From Klebsiella pneumoniae (GTDB taxonomy: Bacteria > Myxococcota_A > UBA796 > GCA-2862545), in contig CAMCWU010000007.1 of assembly GCA_945882675.1 (NCBI GenBank), positions 1-34,635 on the forward strand: a stretch of 34,635 nt of DNA, in the 5' to 3' direction. Positions within the stretch are counted from its first letter, which is position 1; every line of letters begins with the position of its first letter. The translations under genes were made by a program, and so were the position numbers. This document shows, in pieces, positions 31,575 through 34,635 of this stretch. The notes beneath the pieces were generated by a model. That model had not been told where the DNA came from, searched no databases, and was given only the letters and a program-made list of their open reading frames with translations.

Positions 31575-32998
31575 GTGAGCATTGCCTCGTGGCCGTCGAT
31601 CGCGCGCCGCAGCCCGTCGAGCGCCGTCCGGGCCTCCTCGTCGAGCGGGGTCCCGCTGGCCAGCAGATCCTCGCCCTCGTCCACGACGCCCGGCGTGAGC
31701 CGGTACAGGCTCTCTTGCCCGCCGAGCGCGTCGATCATGAGCTTCCAGCGCGCGTTGCGCACGCTGCGCAGGTCGGTCTCGCCGTACGGGGGCGGGCCGT
31801 TCGGCGCGAACTTCTCGTTGTAGAGCACCAGCCGGTCGTCCGGGGCGGCGGGGTCGGTCAGCCAGGGGACCAGGCTGCGGCCGTCCAGCACCACCGGCGC
31901 GCCGTCCCCGCGAACGAGGACCCCGGCGTCGAACCCCGCGATCTCCGTGACGGTGGGCAGCACGTCGACCAGGTGCACCAGCGGCGTGGCCCGCGACCCG
32001 GGCTGGGCCACGAGGGGCCCGGAAACGATGAGCGGCACGCGCACCCCGGCCTCGTAGAGCGAGAGCTTGGCGCGCTCGGGGTCCCACGGCGGTAGGATCG
32101 CCTCGCCCGGCGTGCCGTTGTCGCCGGCCAGGACGATCGTGGTCCGCGCCAGGACGTCCGGCGGGATGCCCGCGAGGAGCCGCCCGATCTCGGTGTCCGC
32201 GGCCTCGAGCATGGCGCGGTACAGGCTGCTCTGGTCGAAGCTCGGGGTGGCCGTGATCAGCTCCGCCGGCGGCGTGTGGAACGGCGAGTGCGGCGCGTTC
32301 AACGCCACGTACGCGAACCACGGCTCGGGCGCTGCCTGGATCCGGTCGAGCGCGTCGTCCACCGTGCGGGTGGTCGCGTAGGTGGTGACCGTGGTGGCGA
32401 CGCCGTCCTCGTTGCGGTCCCAGTCCGTGTAGTCGCCGTCGGGCGTGCCATAGACCAGGCGCATCGCCAGGTTCTCGACCGAGCCCGCGTACGTCGAGAA
32501 CCCCTGGTCGAGCGGATCGCGCAGGAACGCCGGGCGGTTGTGCGCTGCGAGATGCCACTTCCCCGCCGCGACCGACGTGTAGCGGGGCGCCCCCTGGGCC
32601 AGCGCCTCCGGGATGAGGATCTCGCTCGTCGGCAGGCTGTACTCCGCGCGCCAGAAGTGGATGACCTCTCCCACGCCGCTCCGCCGGGGGTACCGCCCGG
32701 TCAGCAGCGCGGCGCGGCTGGGCGAGCACGCGGCCTGGGCGTAGGCGTTGTCGAACTGCACGCCGCTCGCGGCCAGCGAATCGATCGTCGGGGTGTACGC
32801 CGGATCCGGGTGCATCCCGTACGACGCGATCTGGTCGACGCCGATGTCGTCGAGGAGGATCACCAGGATGCTGTTCCCGGGATCTCCCGGCGTCGTGACC
32901 GTCGGCTCGGGCACCGACGCCGTCGGCTCCGGCTTCGGCGCCGGCGGGGCCACGGAGGCCGGCGGCTGCGCGCAGGCGAGCATCAGGAGCAGGGTCAC
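31547..32998 (-). CDS. sulfatase, probable lipoprotein
   Basis: The 483-residue enzyme belongs to the type I sulfatase (alkaline-phosphatase fold) family. The formylglycine motif is CSPSRAALLTGR with Cys91, and metal ligands are in VILLDDIGVDQIASYG (Asp50, Asp51). Further motifs are AGKWHLA, NAPHSPFH, VLAGDNGTPGE and YEAGVRVPLIVSGP. It would need a formylglycine-generating enzyme, which is not encoded here. The N-terminus MTLLLMLACAQPP has a minimal lipobox (LAC, Cys9), followed by a Pro-rich linker, indicating an envelope-anchored enzyme. The start is GTG 32998, overlapping the aminotransferase stop (GTGA). The substrate is unknown; no polysaccharide degradation genes are adjacent. Confidence 0.93.
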   Translation of the reverse strand: MTLLLMLACAQPPASVAPPAPKPEPTASVPEPTVTTPGDPGNSILVILLDDIGVDQIASYGMHPDPAYTPTIDSLAASGVQFDNAYAQAACSPSRAALLTGRYPRRSGVGEVIHFWRAEYSLPTSEILIPEALAQGAPRYTSVAAGKWHLAAHNRPAFLRDPLDQGFSTYAGSVENLAMRLVYGTPDGDYTDWDRNEDGVATTVTTYATTRTVDDALDRIQAAPEPWFAYVALNAPHSPFHTPPAELITATPSFDQSSLYRAMLEAADTEIGRLLAGIPPDVLARTTIVLAGDNGTPGEAILPPWDPERAKLSLYEAGVRVPLIVSGPLVAQPGSRATPLVHLVDVLPTVTEIAGFDAGVLVRGDGAPVVLDGRSLVPWLTDPAAPDDRLVLYNEKFAPNGPPPYGETDLRSVRNARWKLMIDALGGQESLYRLTPGVVDEGEDLLASGTPLDEEARTALDGLRRAIDGHEAMLTYEGDPAAP

Positions 32999-34188
32999 CG
33001 GGGCGCAACGCCCGGATACGCCGCGACGCCCCTCGCGAGGAGCCCGACCGCGTGCCGCAGCACGTCCTCGCCGTTGACGGCCGCGAGCCGGATCTGCCGC
33101 CGGCCGTCCGCCGGATCTGCGTAGAACCCGCCGCCGGGGGCCACGACCACCGACTCACCGTCGTGTCGGAAGTCCGTCACGAGCCAGCGCGCGAACCGGT
33201 CCGAGTCGTCCACCGGCAGGTCCACCATGCAGTAGAACGCGCCCTTCGCCCGCGGCGCGACCGCGCCCGGGATCTCCGCCAGCGCGTCCGTCATCGCCCC
33301 GACGCGGCCCGCGTACGCCGTCCGCATCTCCTCGTAATAGCCTTCCTCCAGGGACAAAGCCGCGATCGCCACCGTCTGGGCGAGCGGCTGCACGCCCAGG
33401 CGCGCCTGCCCGAGCCGCTCCACCTTCTCCATCAGGTCCTCGTTCCGCGAGATGAAGAAGCCGACCCGCGCCCCGCACGCCGAGTACGTCTTGCTCACCG
33501 AGTCGACCACGATCACCCGGTCCCGGTGCTCCGCGAACTCGAGGGCCGACGTCGGCGGCGCATCGAACCAGATGCGGCGATACACCTCGTCCGCCACGAC
33601 CCACAGGTCGTTCCGCGCTGCCCACGCGAGCACGCGCGCGAGCGTCTCCTTGCCGTACACGGCACCCGTCGGATTGCCCGGGTTGCACAGGACGATCATG
33701 CGGGTCCGCGGCGTCAGCGCCGCATCCAGCTCGGCGTCCGACGGGATCTCGAACCCGTCCGCGATCGACGTCCGCACCGGCTTCACGGTCGCGCCGGCCA
33801 CCGTGGCGAACCCGTTGTAGTTCGTGTAGTACGGCTCCGGAACCAGGATCTCGTCGCCCGCGTCGCAGATCGCGGTGAACGCGAACAGCAGCGCCTCCGA
33901 CCCGCCCGCCGTGACCGCCACGTGCCGCCGCTCCAGGCCCGGGCTCCACCGCGCGTGGTACGCCGCCGCCGCCTCCCGGCACGACAAGAGCCCGCTCGCC
34001 GGCCCATACGCAATGACTTCGGGCTGGAACGCGCGGATCGCGTCGAGCAGCGGCCGCGGCGTCGGCAGGTCCGGCTGGCCGATGTTCAGCCGGTGGAACC
34101 GCACCCCCTGCTGGGCCAGCACGACGAAGTCGAGCTTCCGAATGGAGCTCTCCTGGAGCACGCTGGCGCGGTGGGACAGGCGGGGCAT
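32995..34188 (-). CDS. PLP-dependent class I/II aminotransferase (aspartate aminotransferase-like)
   Basis: The 397-residue fold-type I enzyme has LNIGQPDLPTP (35-45), YGPASGLLSCREAAA, TAGGSEALLFAF, PEPYYTNYNGFA, CNPGNPTGAVY with Asn172, ADEVYRRIWF with Asp200 and Tyr203, and PLP-Lys233 in VDSVSKTYSACGARVGFF. It would move an amino group between an amino acid and a 2-oxo acid; specificity is not clear. ATG 34188 follows GAGGT. The open frame upstream is low-complexity repeat translation and was rejected. It is the first gene of a two-gene unit with the sulfatase, whose GTG overlaps its stop, although no metabolic link between the two is evident. Confidence 0.94.
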   Translation of the reverse strand: MPRLSHRASVLQESSIRKLDFVVLAQQGVRFHRLNIGQPDLPTPRPLLDAIRAFQPEVIAYGPASGLLSCREAAAAYHARWSPGLERRHVAVTAGGSEALLFAFTAICDAGDEILVPEPYYTNYNGFATVAGATVKPVRTSIADGFEIPSDAELDAALTPRTRMIVLCNPGNPTGAVYGKETLARVLAWAARNDLWVVADEVYRRIWFDAPPTSALEFAEHRDRVIVVDSVSKTYSACGARVGFFISRNEDLMEKVERLGQARLGVQPLAQTVAIAALSLEEGYYEEMRTAYAGRVGAMTDALAEIPGAVAPRAKGAFYCMVDLPVDDSDRFARWLVTDFRHDGESVVVAPGGGFYADPADGRRQIRLAAVNGEDVLRHAVGLLARGVAAYPGVAPR

Positions 34189-34283
34189 CGCGGACCTCGG
34201 GTTCGGGTAGCGGGCCTTAACCGGGGGCTGCGGGCGGGTCGAGAGGGGGATCTGGGGGGGTCGATCCCGTGCATGGGGGGCAG

Positions 34284-34311
34284 GGCTCCGGTCCGTGCGC
34301 TCAGACAGGGC
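34284..34311 (+). repeat. dispersed intergenic repeat, copy B
   Basis: This is the second copy of the 28-base repeat also at 22944-22971, in the same orientation and with one mismatch. It is flanked by a CTCCGG/CCGGAG inverted repeat. Confidence 0.75.
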
Positions 34312-34316
34312 GGCCG

Positions 34317-34435
34317 GAGGTGGGTGGTGGTCGGTGGCGGTGGGCGGTGGGCGGTGGGAGTGAGCGGTGGGCGGTGAGAGTGGGGGTGAGCGGTGGGCGG
34401 TGCGCGGTGAGGGTGGGCGGATCGCGGTGGGCAGT
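34317..34435 (+). repeat. degenerate G-rich repeat (GGTGGGC-type), G-quadruplex candidate
   Basis: About 120 bases consist of imperfect copies of GGTGGGC, GGTGGGAG and similar. Several GGG runs separated by 4-10 bases occur together, for example around 34340-34375. Four-stranded DNA or slippage is plausible. Confidence 0.7.
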
Positions 34436-34447
34436 GGTCGGTTTGCG

Positions 34448-34487
34448 GTCCGTGTCCGTGTCCCTGTCCGTGTCCGTGTCCGTGTCC
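34448..34487 (+). repeat. hexamer tandem repeat (GTCCGT)
   Basis: Six full units and a partial unit of GTCCGT run head to tail, with one variant unit (GTCCCT at 34460-34465). Translated frames over it are two-residue repeats, so it is not coding. Confidence 0.9.
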
Positions 34488-34635
34488 CCACGGGAACGCG
34501 ATCCGTTGAAGGCCCATAGACCGGTCGTTTTCACCCGATGTGCGCGAAAGTGGCGGCAACGCCTCACTTCTGGCGGCGGTGTCCGCATTCAGTCGGCTCC
34601 CGGACCTCTCGTTGGTTCTGCGTGTCGCCGCTCGG

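Larger units (their letters stand above)
34189..34635. other. 447-base non-coding region, G-rich and repetitive
   Basis: Upstream of the aminotransferase this stretch holds a copy of the dispersed 28-bp repeat, a degenerate GGTGGGC-rich run and a hexamer tandem repeat. The last 100 bases show no convincing gene on either strand. Confidence 0.7.

Noticed and set aside
34189-34491. N-terminal extension of the aminotransferase
   Set aside because: The extra sequence is a translation of hexamer and G-rich repeats; ATG 34188 has a ribosome site and matches the family start.
34536-34635. Start of a gene at the right edge
   Set aside because: Short frames occur on both strands, but none has a ribosome site plus protein-like sequence within the visible bases.

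Overview
The window is very GC-rich, densely coded bacterial DNA. The best guess for its source is a member of the Myxococcota (myxobacteria or relatives). The evidence is a MYXO-CTERM-like C-terminal sorting signal at 18281-18360, many secreted or lipoprotein-type proteins with low-complexity linkers, FG-GAP and IPT/TIG domains, a Hanks-type kinase with a membrane span, hybrid histidine kinase and FIST genes, and frequent GTG/TTG starts with 4-base gene overlaps. I see no rRNA, tRNA, insertion sequence, phage gene or CRISPR array.

Layout. 1-1158 (-) is the 5' part of an FG-GAP beta-propeller lipoprotein. 1187-3642 holds a plant/cyanobacterial-type ADP-glucose pyrophosphorylase (glgC) and, tail to tail with it, a CapA-like metallophosphatase. 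3741-7973 (+) holds a possible 22-residue ORF with a hairpin, then a MATE exporter, a FAAH-like amidase and a glycerate-2-kinase-like protein in a tight operon. 7963-9097 (-) encodes a small Cys-pair protein and a DUF481 outer-membrane protein. 9144-11115 has dusA and two unrecognised genes.

11294-16654 is a signalling block. A FIST sensor gene, a soluble PAS hybrid histidine kinase and a membrane Ser/Thr kinase with HEAT-like repeats run leftward. An orphan OmpR-type response regulator converges on them. 16781-19216 is a secreted multi-domain protein in which a MYXO-CTERM-like tail runs without a stop into a lipoprotein signal and a second protein. 19335-22871 encodes a fatty-acid desaturase, a YgiQ radical SAM protein and a YbjN-like protein; the last two share a divergent promoter region.

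22872-23334 is non-coding and carries five 52-bp tandem units. Each unit has two inverted repeats, and one stem shows compensatory changes. Immediately downstream, 23335-24997 has three overlapping paralogous genes for small secreted proteins with a Cys-Cys motif. 24999-26983 (-) encodes a DNA-alkylation-repair-like HEAT protein and a GltS-type glutamate carrier. 27121-29820 has a secreted Thr-rich protein and a small membrane protein behind a strong sigma-54-like site, a type II glutamine synthetase, and a small RFEGM-family protein behind a second sigma-54-like site. 30032-31574 has a secreted protein with a pilus-secretin-N-like C-terminal domain and a HAD phosphatase. 31547-34188 (-) has an aminotransferase translationally coupled to a sulfatase lipoprotein. 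34189-34635 is non-coding, G-rich and repetitive.

Genes are packed tightly. Six convergent pairs abut or overlap at their stop codons, and many co-directional pairs share GTGA, ATGA, TTGA or TGATG junctions. Functions are read from motifs by eye; no database search was possible.
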